Source: Candidatus Aminicenantota bacterium | GTDB taxonomy: Bacteria > Acidobacteriota > Aminicenantia > Aminicenantales > UBA8522 | Reading direction: 5' to 3' | Assembly (NCBI GenBank): GCA_017886205.1 | Contig: JAFNEO010000037.1 | Coordinates: forward strand, 56,901 to 120,900 | Length of the DNA: 64,000 nucleotides | Shown here: positions 16,487 to 24,971 of the stretch, piece by piece | Layout of the letters: each line of letters starts with the position of its first letter | Numbering within the stretch: position 1 is the stretch's first letter | The notes under the pieces: generated by a model | Database searches by the model: none | What the model saw: only the letters and a program-made list of their open reading frames with translations | What the model was told of the DNA's origin: nothing | Translations under genes and position numbers: made by a program

Positions 16487-17059
16487 TTACCTTCTGTACC
16501 TCCCCATCAGTTGGCCCTCGGCCAGGACATGCCCTTGCATCGCCTTGAGCACATCGGCCTTCGAAGCGCCCGGCGGAAGGTTGAGCGCGGAATCCAGCGC
16601 GTAAAGCTTGAAGTAATACCTGTGAGTGCCCCCGGGCGGACAAGGGCCGCCATAGCCTATCCTGCGGAAGTCGTTCTTCCCCTGTTTCGCACCGCTGGGG
16701 AGTTCTTTGTCCGGCGGCACCGCCTCCGCCAGCTCCTTGACGCTGGCCGGCAAGTTGAATAGCACCCAGTGGACCCATGTTCCCATGGGTGCGTCCGGGT
16801 CGTCGCCGATCAAAGCGATGGTCTTGGCTCCGTCCGGGATTCCCGTCCAGGCCAGCGGAGGTGACACGTCATCGCCGTCGCACGTATACTTCCGCGGGAT
16901 CATTCCGCCCTCCTGAAACGCTTGGCTCGAGACTTTGATCTCCATTTGTCCCCCTTCTTGAGAATTGAAGTTGGGCCCCCTGCTCAGGCCGTGGGCTAGG
17001 CCAGATAATAAAAGCAAGCCTCCCGATGATTTCAAAATGAAGCTGCAGATTCTCTTCAT
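16487..17059 (-). CDS. YbhB/YbcL-type PEBP (Raf-kinase-inhibitor-like) protein
   Basis: The PEBP core is complete: MIPRKYTCDGDDVSPPL, DDPDAPMGTWVHW, YGGPCPPGGTHRYYF, then the C-terminal QGHVLAEGQLMG. The family binds phospholipid-like or small anionic ligands; the bacterial role is uncertain. Three starts compete. ATG 16945 (MEIKVSS) has AAGGGGG and gives the standard 152-residue cytosolic form. ATG 17059 (MKRICSF) opens a signal peptide and gives a 190-residue exported form, chosen here. ATG 17116 (MALTNCPECRH) has the strongest site, AAAGGAGG, but begins like a zinc-ribbon protein. It follows the acyl-CoA synthetase with a short gap. Confidence 0.75.
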   Translation of the reverse strand: MKRICSFILKSSGGLLLLSGLAHGLSRGPNFNSQEGGQMEIKVSSQAFQEGGMIPRKYTCDGDDVSPPLAWTGIPDGAKTIALIGDDPDAPMGTWVHWVLFNLPASVKELAEAVPPDKELPSGAKQGKNDFRRIGYGGPCPPGGTHRYYFKLYALDSALNLPPGASKADVLKAMQGHVLAEGQLMGRYRR

Positions 17060-17128
17060 GATTCCTCTGCCCGCCGGGCCCACATGGCGGCACTCTGGGC
17101 AGTTCGTCAACGCCATGTCGCCTCCTTT

Positions 17129-18904
17129 CTATTCCTGATATATGGAATCGATCAGTTCCTTGTATTTTTCTTCCACGATATTCCGTTTGACCTTGAGGGT
17201 CGGGGTGATCTCGCCCTGCTCGATCTCGAAGTCTCTGTCGAGCAGGGCGATCTTCTTGACCTTCTCGTAAGGGGCGAGGTTCGGGGTGCACCGGTCTACT
17301 TCCTCGAGCAGAAAGCGGACCACCGATTCGTTCTGGATCAAGTCCCTCCGGTTGACGTAACTCACCCCCTCTGCCTTGGCGTAGCCCTCGAGTTTTTCGA
17401 AGTCCGGGACGATCAGGGCGGCGATGAATTTCCGGCTTCCGCCGATGACCACTGCATTGGTTATATAAGGATTTTGTTTGAGCAGGTTCTCGATCGGCTG
17501 GGGCGCCACGTTCTTCCCGCCGGAGGTCACGATGAGGTCTTTTTTTCGGTCGGTGATGACCAGGAAGCCTTCTTTGTCGAGGTGGCCGATGTCGCCGGTG
17601 CGGAGCCAGCCTCCTTCCAGGGCCTCGCGCGTTTCTTGCTCTTTCCTGTAATAGCCCTTCATGATGTTCGGACCCTTGGCCAGGATCTCGCCATCCGGCG
17701 CAATCTTCACTTCGACTCCGGGGATGGGCTTTCCCACCGTCCCGAACCTCAGGTCATCAAAGGTGTTGAGGGCAATCACGGGGGAGGATTCGGTCAATCC
17801 ATACCCCTCGAGGACGACGATCCCCAGGGCGTAGAAGAATTCGGCGATGTCCTTGGCCAGCGGCGCGCCCCCCGATACGAAAAAGCGGACCCGGCCGCCG
17901 GTTTTTTCCAGAATTTTGGAAAAGACCAGCTTTTGGGCGATATTGCGGCGCCGGCGGAGGGACGCCGGGATCGGCTCCCTTCGGAGCGTCCGCTCTCCGC
18001 AGGCCTTGCCGACCTTCAGAGCCCAGAAGAAAATCTTCTTTTTCAGGGAGGATCCGGTTAGGACACTGTCCATGACCCGGGCATAAATTTTTTCGAAGAG
18101 TCGCGGAACGCTGACCATTATGGTCGGCTTTACCTCCAGCAGGTTTGCGGCCACGGTCTCGATGCTTTCTGCGAAGGCCATGGAGACGCCGCGGGACAAG
18201 AAGGCGAACATAACCTGCCGCTCCAGGACATGGGAGAGAGGAAGAAAGGACAGGTCGGTGTCCTTATCGCTAAACGGTATGATCGTGGCCAGCGTCTCCA
18301 CGTTGCTTGTGAAGTTAGCGTGGGTGAGCATGACCCCCTTGGGGATACCCGTAGTTCCGGATGTGTAGATGATCGAAGCCGTATCATCGGGTTTGACCGC
18401 CTGGGCGGTTATCTCGAAGAGGCGGGGATCGGCCCGCCGGGCCTTCTCACCTTCGGCCTTGATCCGGTCGAGGGGAAGGACAGTCGCAACAGGCTGCGAT
18501 TCGAAAGACGCGAAATAAACGACTTTGGCAAGGTCCTTTTTCACCGCGGCCGTTTTCTCCCAGAGCTTCCGGTCAGAGACGATCACGACCTTGGCATCCG
18601 AGTCATTGATGATGTACTTGATCTGCTCCGGGACCAGAGACGTATAGATGGGGACCGTGATCGCGCCGAGAGTCAGGATGGCGTAGTCGGTCATCGCCCA
18701 CCAGGGGCCGTTTTCTGCCAGCAGGATGACCTTGTCGCCGGGAGCGACACCGAGGCCTCTAAGGCCCAAGGCGATGCGCTCCACTTCGCCCCTAACCTCT
18801 TCCGTTGACAGGGGCATGTATATGCCGTCCTTCTTATAGAGAAGAAGGGCCGGTTTCTTATAGGTATCCGTCAGCCGAAGAAACAAGCGAGGAATCGTCT
18901 GCAT
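17129..18904 (-). CDS. Long-chain acyl-CoA synthetase (AMP-binding)
   Basis: 591 residues, the usual length for FadD15-type long-chain fatty acid-CoA ligases. The P-loop-like motif TSGTTGIPKGVMLTH is intact at about 186-200, followed by GYGLTESSP, the motif GWLRTGDIGHLDKEGF, and the C-terminal Lys in GGKNVAPQPIE. It activates fatty acids with ATP and CoA at the inner membrane face. ATG has GAGGAGG upstream. It precedes the PEBP gene by a short gap, suggesting joint transcription. Confidence 0.92.
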   Translation of the reverse strand: MQTIPRLFLRLTDTYKKPALLLYKKDGIYMPLSTEEVRGEVERIALGLRGLGVAPGDKVILLAENGPWWAMTDYAILTLGAITVPIYTSLVPEQIKYIINDSDAKVVIVSDRKLWEKTAAVKKDLAKVVYFASFESQPVATVLPLDRIKAEGEKARRADPRLFEITAQAVKPDDTASIIYTSGTTGIPKGVMLTHANFTSNVETLATIIPFSDKDTDLSFLPLSHVLERQVMFAFLSRGVSMAFAESIETVAANLLEVKPTIMVSVPRLFEKIYARVMDSVLTGSSLKKKIFFWALKVGKACGERTLRREPIPASLRRRRNIAQKLVFSKILEKTGGRVRFFVSGGAPLAKDIAEFFYALGIVVLEGYGLTESSPVIALNTFDDLRFGTVGKPIPGVEVKIAPDGEILAKGPNIMKGYYRKEQETREALEGGWLRTGDIGHLDKEGFLVITDRKKDLIVTSGGKNVAPQPIENLLKQNPYITNAVVIGGSRKFIAALIVPDFEKLEGYAKAEGVSYVNRRDLIQNESVVRFLLEEVDRCTPNLAPYEKVKKIALLDRDFEIEQGEITPTLKVKRNIVEEKYKELIDSIYQE

Positions 18905-19020
18905 CGCGGCCTCCTCTGGTGGATCGGATATACTCTATATACTCAAATCACCCACCCATGTCCATCGTGAAGACACCTGTCCATGTCAAAATTGCCCGTC
19001 CATCGCGGACACGTCCGGGG

Positions 19021-19644
19021 CTATAAAGGAGCGGCCAGGACCACGGCGCAGGTTCCGGCGGCGATGTTCTGGCGCTCCACTTCCCGAAGGCCGTTTTCTC
19101 TAAGCAGGGCGCGCAGGCCTCCCCTCCGGAAGAAGTCGCGGCCGTTCCGGAAATGGCTGCGTCCGGCCATACGTTCGACGGCCGAAACGTAGAGGTAGGC
19201 CGTTCTAGAAGCGGTATCCCAGGGCCTTTCGAAGTCGACCACGACCAATCGGCCGTCCGGAGCAAGGAGGCTTTTCGCCTCACTGAGCAGCCTGGCACGG
19301 AACTCTGTCTCCATTTCGTGCAGGGCGAATGAAATGACAATACCCCGGAAAGTGGCGGGCCGAAACGGCGTTCGGGCGGCGTCGGCGCATAAGAAAGAAA
19401 CTTGCCGCCGGCGAGAGGCCGCATATTTCAGCATTTTGAGGTTGATGTCCAGCCCCACAGCGGGACTGCCCCGCCGCCACAGCTGTCCGGCTTGGGTGCC
19501 CGGACCGCAACAGAGGTCGAGCGCCGGAAAAAGGTCGTTCTTGAGGACGAAGTCTCGGACTTTTTGCCGGATCCCCTGGAGCGGGACTTCCAGAATCCCC
19601 GTATAAAGCATCCCCGGTAGATACCAGCGGCCTCTTGTCGTCAT
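19021..19644 (-). CDS. Class I SAM-dependent methyltransferase
   Basis: 207 residues. The SAM motif I is LDLCCGPGTQAG, followed by VGLDINLKMLKYA (acidic end of strand 2), LCADAARTPF and the post-motif SFALHEM. This is the UbiE/type-11 pattern. The substrate is unknown; the C-terminal part (YVSAVERMAGRSHFRNGRDFFRRGGL) resembles small-molecule methyltransferases of the demethylmenaquinone group. The start used has only a weak ribosome site; an ATG 11 codons downstream is possible. Confidence 0.8.
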   Translation of the reverse strand: MTTRGRWYLPGMLYTGILEVPLQGIRQKVRDFVLKNDLFPALDLCCGPGTQAGQLWRRGSPAVGLDINLKMLKYAASRRRQVSFLCADAARTPFRPATFRGIVISFALHEMETEFRARLLSEAKSLLAPDGRLVVVDFERPWDTASRTAYLYVSAVERMAGRSHFRNGRDFFRRGGLRALLRENGLREVERQNIAAGTCAVVLAAPL

Positions 19645-19780
19645 CAGGCGGCGAACTTAACACACCGCCGTCGATCATGTCAAAAACTCTCCTGCTATCG
19701 GGACGAAGGACTGGGGTGAGAAAGCCCGTCGAAGACTGACTTGTCAAAACGGCGTGAAAAATATAACCTAGGAAGGATTT

Positions 19781-19804
19781 ATGGTGGATAGATGGCCTAC
19801 ATGA
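19781..19804 (+). other. Seven-codon leader ORF overlapping the corrinoid-activator start
   Basis: ATG at 19781, preceded by AGGAAGG at good spacing, opens MVDRWPT followed by TGA. That stop overlaps the second in-frame ATG (19801) of the corrinoid activator gene as ATGA. The best Shine-Dalgarno of the region therefore serves this mini-ORF and not the annotated start. It may couple translation, or it may just be chance. Confidence 0.35.
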
Positions 19805-21552
19805 TCAGAGTCTCCTCCCACGGTCAGACGATTGCGGCCGAGAAAAAAGACATCCTGGCCGATAAGCTCCAGCAGGCGGGGGTTCCGCTCAACCTTTACT
19901 GCAACAAGCGCGGCCTCTGCGGGAAATGCTTCGTCGAAATCGTCACCGGCCGACGGCCGGACCTCGGAGAGAAGGAAAAGTTCTGGCTCAAGCAGAAGGA
20001 CCTGAGCGCCGATCACCGGCTGTCCTGCCAGTACGAGGTCGACGGAGACGTCGTGGTCAACGTTCCCGTCTCTTCCACTCACGAGAGCGTCCCGATCCTC
20101 CCCTCAATCCCCCGCTCTGCCGTCATCCCCGATCCGGCGGTAAAAAAGTACTACCTCGAGCTTCCCAAGCCGGAAATCTCTTCTCCCGATTCCCTGTTCG
20201 AGCGGATTCTCACGGGCCTGGGAGCAAAGTCGCTAAAGATCCCAATGGAAATTTTGAGGGGGCTGGGGTCCATGCTGAAAGAGGCCGGGCAGAAAGTGAC
20301 GGTGATCGTCCATCGGGAATCGGAGGTCATCGCCGTCGAGCCGGGCAATACCCTCGGCCAGAACTTCGGCCTCGCCATCGACGTTGGGACGACGACCTTG
20401 GTCATGGAGCTGGTTGATGTCGAGTCCGGAAGGACGCTGGACATGGAAGCGGCCCTCAACAGCCAATCCAAACGCGGAGCCGATGTCATATCCCGCCTCA
20501 CCTATGCGCTGTCGGAAACGAAGAATGCGGCCGAGCTTCGGGATCTGGTCCTTGGGACCCTCAGCCAGATGGCCCGTCGGCTGCTCGTGCGCAATCGGGT
20601 CTCCCCCGGTTCTGTCTACGAGGTCGTCGTCTCCGGGAACACCGCCATGAGCCATCTCCTCCTCGGAGTTCCGGTTGATACTCTGGCGACGGCCCCGTAC
20701 CATGCCGTTTTCTCTCGACTTCCCGGCCTGAACGCCCGAGAGGTCGGCCTGGCCATCCATCCGCATGGAAAGGCCTACTTCGCACCCAACATCAAGAGTT
20801 TCGTCGGCGGGGATATCTCTTCCGGGATCCTGGCCGCGCGGCTGGCCGCCCGGTCAGGCAACTACCTCTTCCTCGACCTCGGGACCAACGGCGAGATCGT
20901 CCTCAAAGCCGGAGAGGAACTGGTCGCTACCTCCACGGCGGCCGGCCCGGCATTTGAAGGCATGAACATCAGCTGCGGAATGCCGGCCCTCCCCGGGGCT
21001 ATCTACAGGGCCGAGGACAACGGTTCCATCCAAACTTCGACGATCGGCAACAGCCCTGCCCAAGGCGTCTGCGGGACGGGTCTCATCGACCTCATCGCCG
21101 CATTTCTTGCCCGGGGGGAGATCGTCCCCGGCGGTGCTATCCAGAACCCGACCAGAAGGCTCCCGGTGGCTGCGGGCATCGTCCTGACCCAGGACGATGT
21201 CCGGCAGATGCAGCTCGCCTGCGCCGCGATCAAGAGCGGTACCCGGCTGATGCTCAAGGCCAACGGCATGTCTGTCGAAAGGCTGGACGGGATCTTTATT
21301 GCCGGGGCCTTCGGCAGCTACCTCAACATCGGGAATAGCATGGCGCTCGGCCTTCTGCCTCGGATAGACGAAAAGCGCGTCGTGTTCATCGGCAATGCTT
21401 CCCTCGCCGGAGCCCGTCTTCTCCTTGTCGCCAAGGAGGAGCGCGAGGAGGTCGAGGCCCTCGTCCAGAGGATCCATTACCTGTCGCTGGCCTCCGACCG
21501 AGAGTTCCAGGACTATTTCATCCGGGCCCTTGAGTTCACCGCCTGGCCTTGA
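19792..21552 (+). CDS. RACo-type reductive activator of corrinoid proteins (ASKHA/DUF4445)
   Basis: 586 residues. The N-terminal 2Fe-2S ferredoxin domain has its cysteines in CNKRGLCGKC and LSCQ. A middle linker follows, then the ASKHA ATPase-like C-terminal domain (AIDVGTTTLVMEL, NTAMSHLLLG, FLDLGTNGEIVL, GTGLIDLIAAFL, GIFIAGAFGSYLNIG). This is the full architecture of RACo/RamA-like proteins, which use ATP to reduce cob(II)amide to cob(I)amide in methyltransferase systems. No corrinoid protein or methyltransferase of that kind is beside it. Start either 19792 or 19801 (MIRVSS). Confidence 0.88.
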   Translation: MAYMIRVSSHGQTIAAEKKDILADKLQQAGVPLNLYCNKRGLCGKCFVEIVTGRRPDLGEKEKFWLKQKDLSADHRLSCQYEVDGDVVVNVPVSSTHESVPILPSIPRSAVIPDPAVKKYYLELPKPEISSPDSLFERILTGLGAKSLKIPMEILRGLGSMLKEAGQKVTVIVHRESEVIAVEPGNTLGQNFGLAIDVGTTTLVMELVDVESGRTLDMEAALNSQSKRGADVISRLTYALSETKNAAELRDLVLGTLSQMARRLLVRNRVSPGSVYEVVVSGNTAMSHLLLGVPVDTLATAPYHAVFSRLPGLNAREVGLAIHPHGKAYFAPNIKSFVGGDISSGILAARLAARSGNYLFLDLGTNGEIVLKAGEELVATSTAAGPAFEGMNISCGMPALPGAIYRAEDNGSIQTSTIGNSPAQGVCGTGLIDLIAAFLARGEIVPGGAIQNPTRRLPVAAGIVLTQDDVRQMQLACAAIKSGTRLMLKANGMSVERLDGIFIAGAFGSYLNIGNSMALGLLPRIDEKRVVFIGNASLAGARLLLVAKEEREEVEALVQRIHYLSLASDREFQDYFIRALEFTAWP

Positions 21553-21596
21553 CAGGCAAGCGGCCGCTCGCTGACAACCCGGCGGTTGCGCCGACC

Positions 21597-24500
21597 CTAG
21601 AGCTTCACCTCTTCAGGTGCCCTCAAGGGCTTAAGTTTGTTTTGCTCGAGCACCTTGTTGAGGGCCGGAATATCCTCCCCGATGATCCGGTTCATCTGTC
21701 CGACCAAGTCTTCGACCAGCTGTTTTATCTGTTCGATCTGGGAGAGGTCCGTTTTCGTCGGGGCGGAGGGAAAACCGCTGATCGACATCCCGAGCATGAT
21801 GATTTGTTGGTTGAGCGAACCTCCGCGCAGGGCAAGCTCCCGGGTCATCAAGGTGGAGCCGAATTCCTTGGGAACGACCTTTTCCTCGATGGCTCGGAAC
21901 TTATCGGAAAAGCCTTGAATGGAGCTGTCCAAAGTCGCCTCGACCTGGCCTCCCTTTTTGAGGTCTTGGGCGAGGGTGTCGAGCTGGCGCCGGAGGTTGG
22001 TCGCCGCCGTGATCGCCAGCCCCATTTCCTTCGACATGGCCAGGATTTCTGCCAGCGCTTCGTACTGGGCCATGAGGTCCGTTTCGGTCATCTGGAAACG
22101 CGGGTCCGCCAGGACGACGGTTTCTTTGCGGAATTTCTGACCATCTACAGAGAGTTCCACGGTGAATTTGCCGGGAGCGATAAGCGGCAGGGCAACGACC
22201 CCAAGGCCCGGATGAGTGATCTTTTTTCCCTCTTTGGTTTTGGGTACGGTCTGGAGGTTCCAGTAATCCCGTAGGATGCCTTCCTTGATGTTGAGGTTGA
22301 ACTCGAAGACGGGTTCGTCCTTGGCGTTGAGGATCGAGACCTTCGGCTTTTCCTTGGGCTTTGCCTGGAGATAGGATGTTACGGCCAGGCCGTACTGCGG
22401 GTTCTTGGCGGCAAAGGCGGGTTTAGTAAAAGATTCGCGCCTGGCCGACTGGTAATAGGCCGTCGCCGGCCTGACGTTGAAGAGATGGACGGGTGAGGCG
22501 AGGACCTCGAGAGTCATCTCCTGCAGGTAGGAGATGTCTTCCAGAATCCAGACGCCCCGGCCGTGCGTTCCGATGATGAGGTCGTTGTCCCGGGGATGGA
22601 CGGCGATATCATGCACGGCCACGGTCGGCAGGTCGTTCTTCAACGAGAACCAGGATAGGCCGCCGTCCAGGGAGGCAAAAATGCCGAATTCAATCCCCAC
22701 AAAAAGAAGGTTCTTGTTCTTGACATCCTCACGGACGACATGGACCCAGCCGAACGGGAGGTTCCCTTTGATAGGTTTCCAGGTCTTGCCGTAGTCTGTC
22801 GTCTTGTACACATAAGCGGCGTAATCGTCGGTCCGGTGGCCGTCGAAGGCGGCATAGGCCGAACCGGCGTCAAAATGCGAGGCCTCCACTCGCGAGCACC
22901 AAGTGTTCCGGGGAAGCCCCTTGAAGTTGCCGATGACATTGGTCCAGGTCCTCCCGCCGTCCCGCGTGACCTGTAGGTTGCCGTCATCCGTTCCACACCA
23001 GATCATCCCTTTCTCCAGCGGAGACTCGGCGATTGTGGTGATGGTGCAGTGCATCTCTGCGCCGCTGTTGTCCAGGGTGATCGGGCCTCCCGAGTCCTTC
23101 TGCTTCTCCGGGTCGTTGGTCGTAAGGTCCGGGCTGATAATCTCCCAGCTTACTCCCCGGTCGGTGGACTTGAAGAGAACATGGCCGCCCGTATAGACGG
23201 TGCTCGAATCGTGAGGGGAAAGATGAATGGGCGAATTCCAGTTGAACCGGAAGGGCGGATCGGCCAACCCCGCCGTCGGCCGGATCGCCTTGTTCCTAAA
23301 GATCCGCCAATCATACCGGTAGAGACCGTTCATTTGCGAGTTGCCGTATACCGTGTTCGGGTCAAGGGGATCGGCCTGGGTGAAAAAGCCGTCTCCGCTG
23401 CCGATGGAAACCCAGTCGTCGTTGGTAATCCCGATGACGTCGGACGTGGCGCTGGGCCCTCCCCAGCTCCCGTTGTCCTGGAGGCCGCAGTACACATAGT
23501 AGGGCCGGCGCAGGTCGTAGCCGATCTGATAGACCTCGGCCAAGTCCATACTCTGGATAGGAAGCCAGGTCTTACCGCCGTCATGGGAGAGGTCGATCCC
23601 GCCGTCGTTTCCGGCGATGAGACGGAGAGGGTTGGAGGGGTCGATCCAGAGCGCATGGTGGTCGGAATGCATGCCGGCGCCGATGGCTTTGAACTTCTGG
23701 CCTCCGTCGGTGGAGACATGAAAACCGGTCGACTGCACATAGACGACCTTGTCGTTCGTTGGGTCGACGCGGATGTGGCTGTAGTAAAATGGACGCGTGT
23801 TGACGCGCCTGTAAGTCTCAGCATCGCACATCCGCTTCCAGCTCTCGCCCCGGTCCTCGGACCGCCAGATGCCTCCATCCTTGTGCTCGATCAGAGCGTA
23901 GACCACGCCGGGCATGCTGCGGGCGACATCGAGCCCGATCCGTCCCAGGATTCCTTCCGGCAGGTCCTTGGTCAGCTTCATCCAGGTCTCTCCGCCGTCG
24001 GTTGTCTTATAGAGGCCGCTTCCCGGCCCGCCACTCGAAAAGGTGTAAGGCAGCCGGCGGTGCTCATAAGCGGCGGCGTAGAGCGTCCGGCTGTCGGACG
24101 GGTCCATGGCCAGGTCGGCGCAGCCTGTATTTTCATTGACATGAAGGGCTTTTTTCCAGGTCTCTCCGCCGTCAATCGTCTTGAAGACGCCCCGATCGGC
24201 GTTGGGCCCCCAGAGATGGCCCATGGCGGCAACATAGACGATGTTGGGGTCGCCCGGGTTGATGATGATCCGGCTGATATGGCGGGTTTCCTTGAGTCCC
24301 ATATTCGTCCAGGTTTTCCCCCCGTCGGTGGTCTTATAGACGCCGTCGCCGATAGTGACACTGTTCCGGCAGGTGGACTCACCGGTCCCCACCCAGACAA
24401 TGTCCGGGTGGGACTGAGCGATCGTGACGTCACCGACGGATACCGTGGCCTCTTTGAAAAAAACCGGGCTCCAGGTCACGCCGCCGTTTTCCGACTTCCA

Positions 24501-24731
24501 TACTCCGCTGGGCCCGATGGCTGCGTAGATCGTCCAGGGTTTCTTCTCAACGGCCTCGATGTCCACGGTGCGGCCGCCCATCACCGCCGGGCCGATCCCC
24601 CGCCAGGACATCTTTTCGAAAAGGCCTCCGACCTTCTCGGCGCTCTGTCCCCCCGCCAGTGAAGGGATCAGAAGGGCGCCAATGGATAGATAGGCCAGCC
24701 ATCTTCCGTTCCGGGTCTTTCGAGGGTTCAT
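21597..24731 (-). CDS. Large exported BNR-repeat (VPS10/sortilin-like) protein
   Basis: 1044 residues with a signal peptide (LAYLSIGALLIPSLAGG). At least eleven Asp-box repeats of the S/T-x-D-x-G-x-T/S-W type are visible (TTDGGKTW, TIDGGETW, TTDGGETW, SHDGGKTW, TRDGGRTW, TTDYGKTW, SLDGGLSW and others), making one or two large beta propellers over residues 40-720. A C-terminal helical part without repeats follows. Such proteins are abundant in Acidobacteria-like and Aminicenantes genomes and are often mis-labelled glycosyl hydrolases; sialidase catalytic residues were not identified. ATG has GGAGGAG upstream and a TATAAT at 24771-24776 about 40 bases before it. Confidence 0.82.
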   Translation of the reverse strand: MNPRKTRNGRWLAYLSIGALLIPSLAGGQSAEKVGGLFEKMSWRGIGPAVMGGRTVDIEAVEKKPWTIYAAIGPSGVWKSENGGVTWSPVFFKEATVSVGDVTIAQSHPDIVWVGTGESTCRNSVTIGDGVYKTTDGGKTWTNMGLKETRHISRIIINPGDPNIVYVAAMGHLWGPNADRGVFKTIDGGETWKKALHVNENTGCADLAMDPSDSRTLYAAAYEHRRLPYTFSSGGPGSGLYKTTDGGETWMKLTKDLPEGILGRIGLDVARSMPGVVYALIEHKDGGIWRSEDRGESWKRMCDAETYRRVNTRPFYYSHIRVDPTNDKVVYVQSTGFHVSTDGGQKFKAIGAGMHSDHHALWIDPSNPLRLIAGNDGGIDLSHDGGKTWLPIQSMDLAEVYQIGYDLRRPYYVYCGLQDNGSWGGPSATSDVIGITNDDWVSIGSGDGFFTQADPLDPNTVYGNSQMNGLYRYDWRIFRNKAIRPTAGLADPPFRFNWNSPIHLSPHDSSTVYTGGHVLFKSTDRGVSWEIISPDLTTNDPEKQKDSGGPITLDNSGAEMHCTITTIAESPLEKGMIWCGTDDGNLQVTRDGGRTWTNVIGNFKGLPRNTWCSRVEASHFDAGSAYAAFDGHRTDDYAAYVYKTTDYGKTWKPIKGNLPFGWVHVVREDVKNKNLLFVGIEFGIFASLDGGLSWFSLKNDLPTVAVHDIAVHPRDNDLIIGTHGRGVWILEDISYLQEMTLEVLASPVHLFNVRPATAYYQSARRESFTKPAFAAKNPQYGLAVTSYLQAKPKEKPKVSILNAKDEPVFEFNLNIKEGILRDYWNLQTVPKTKEGKKITHPGLGVVALPLIAPGKFTVELSVDGQKFRKETVVLADPRFQMTETDLMAQYEALAEILAMSKEMGLAITAATNLRRQLDTLAQDLKKGGQVEATLDSSIQGFSDKFRAIEEKVVPKEFGSTLMTRELALRGGSLNQQIIMLGMSISGFPSAPTKTDLSQIEQIKQLVEDLVGQMNRIIGEDIPALNKVLEQNKLKPLRAPEEVKL

Positions 24732-24828
24732 TTCTCCTCCTAGGATATCTTTGCTTGCGGCGAGTTTTTCATTATAAGATAGGTCCTCCGGAATTCATAG
24801 GCCTTGAACAATCCGGGCTGCCATCCGT

Positions 24829-24963
24829 ATGAATTCTTCGATGATAACCGCGCCTCGAGAAATCGGATATCCACGGCTGATCATCAAGGGCGAGGGCCAG
24901 GCGGAGCTCGTCTACGACTCTCTTAAAGGCGGATATAAAACGAAGTCCGTCGTTCTTCAGTAG
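24829..24963 (+). CDS. Possible 44-residue ORF
   Basis: An ATG opens MNSSMITAPREIGYPRLI and runs to TAG just before the TolC gene end. There is no convincing ribosome site or promoter. The sequence looks like the tail of an exported enzyme more than a complete small protein, so it may be a gene remnant. Nothing else is seen in this gap. Confidence 0.2.
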   Translation: MNSSMITAPREIGYPRLIIKGEGQAELVYDSLKGGYKTKSVVLQ

Positions 24964-24971
24964 TCCGGTTT

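Noticed and set aside
23049..24662. 537-codon open frame opposite the BNR-repeat gene
   Set aside because: Antisense shadow of a well-supported gene, with low-complexity Pro/Gly/Arg content and no motif.
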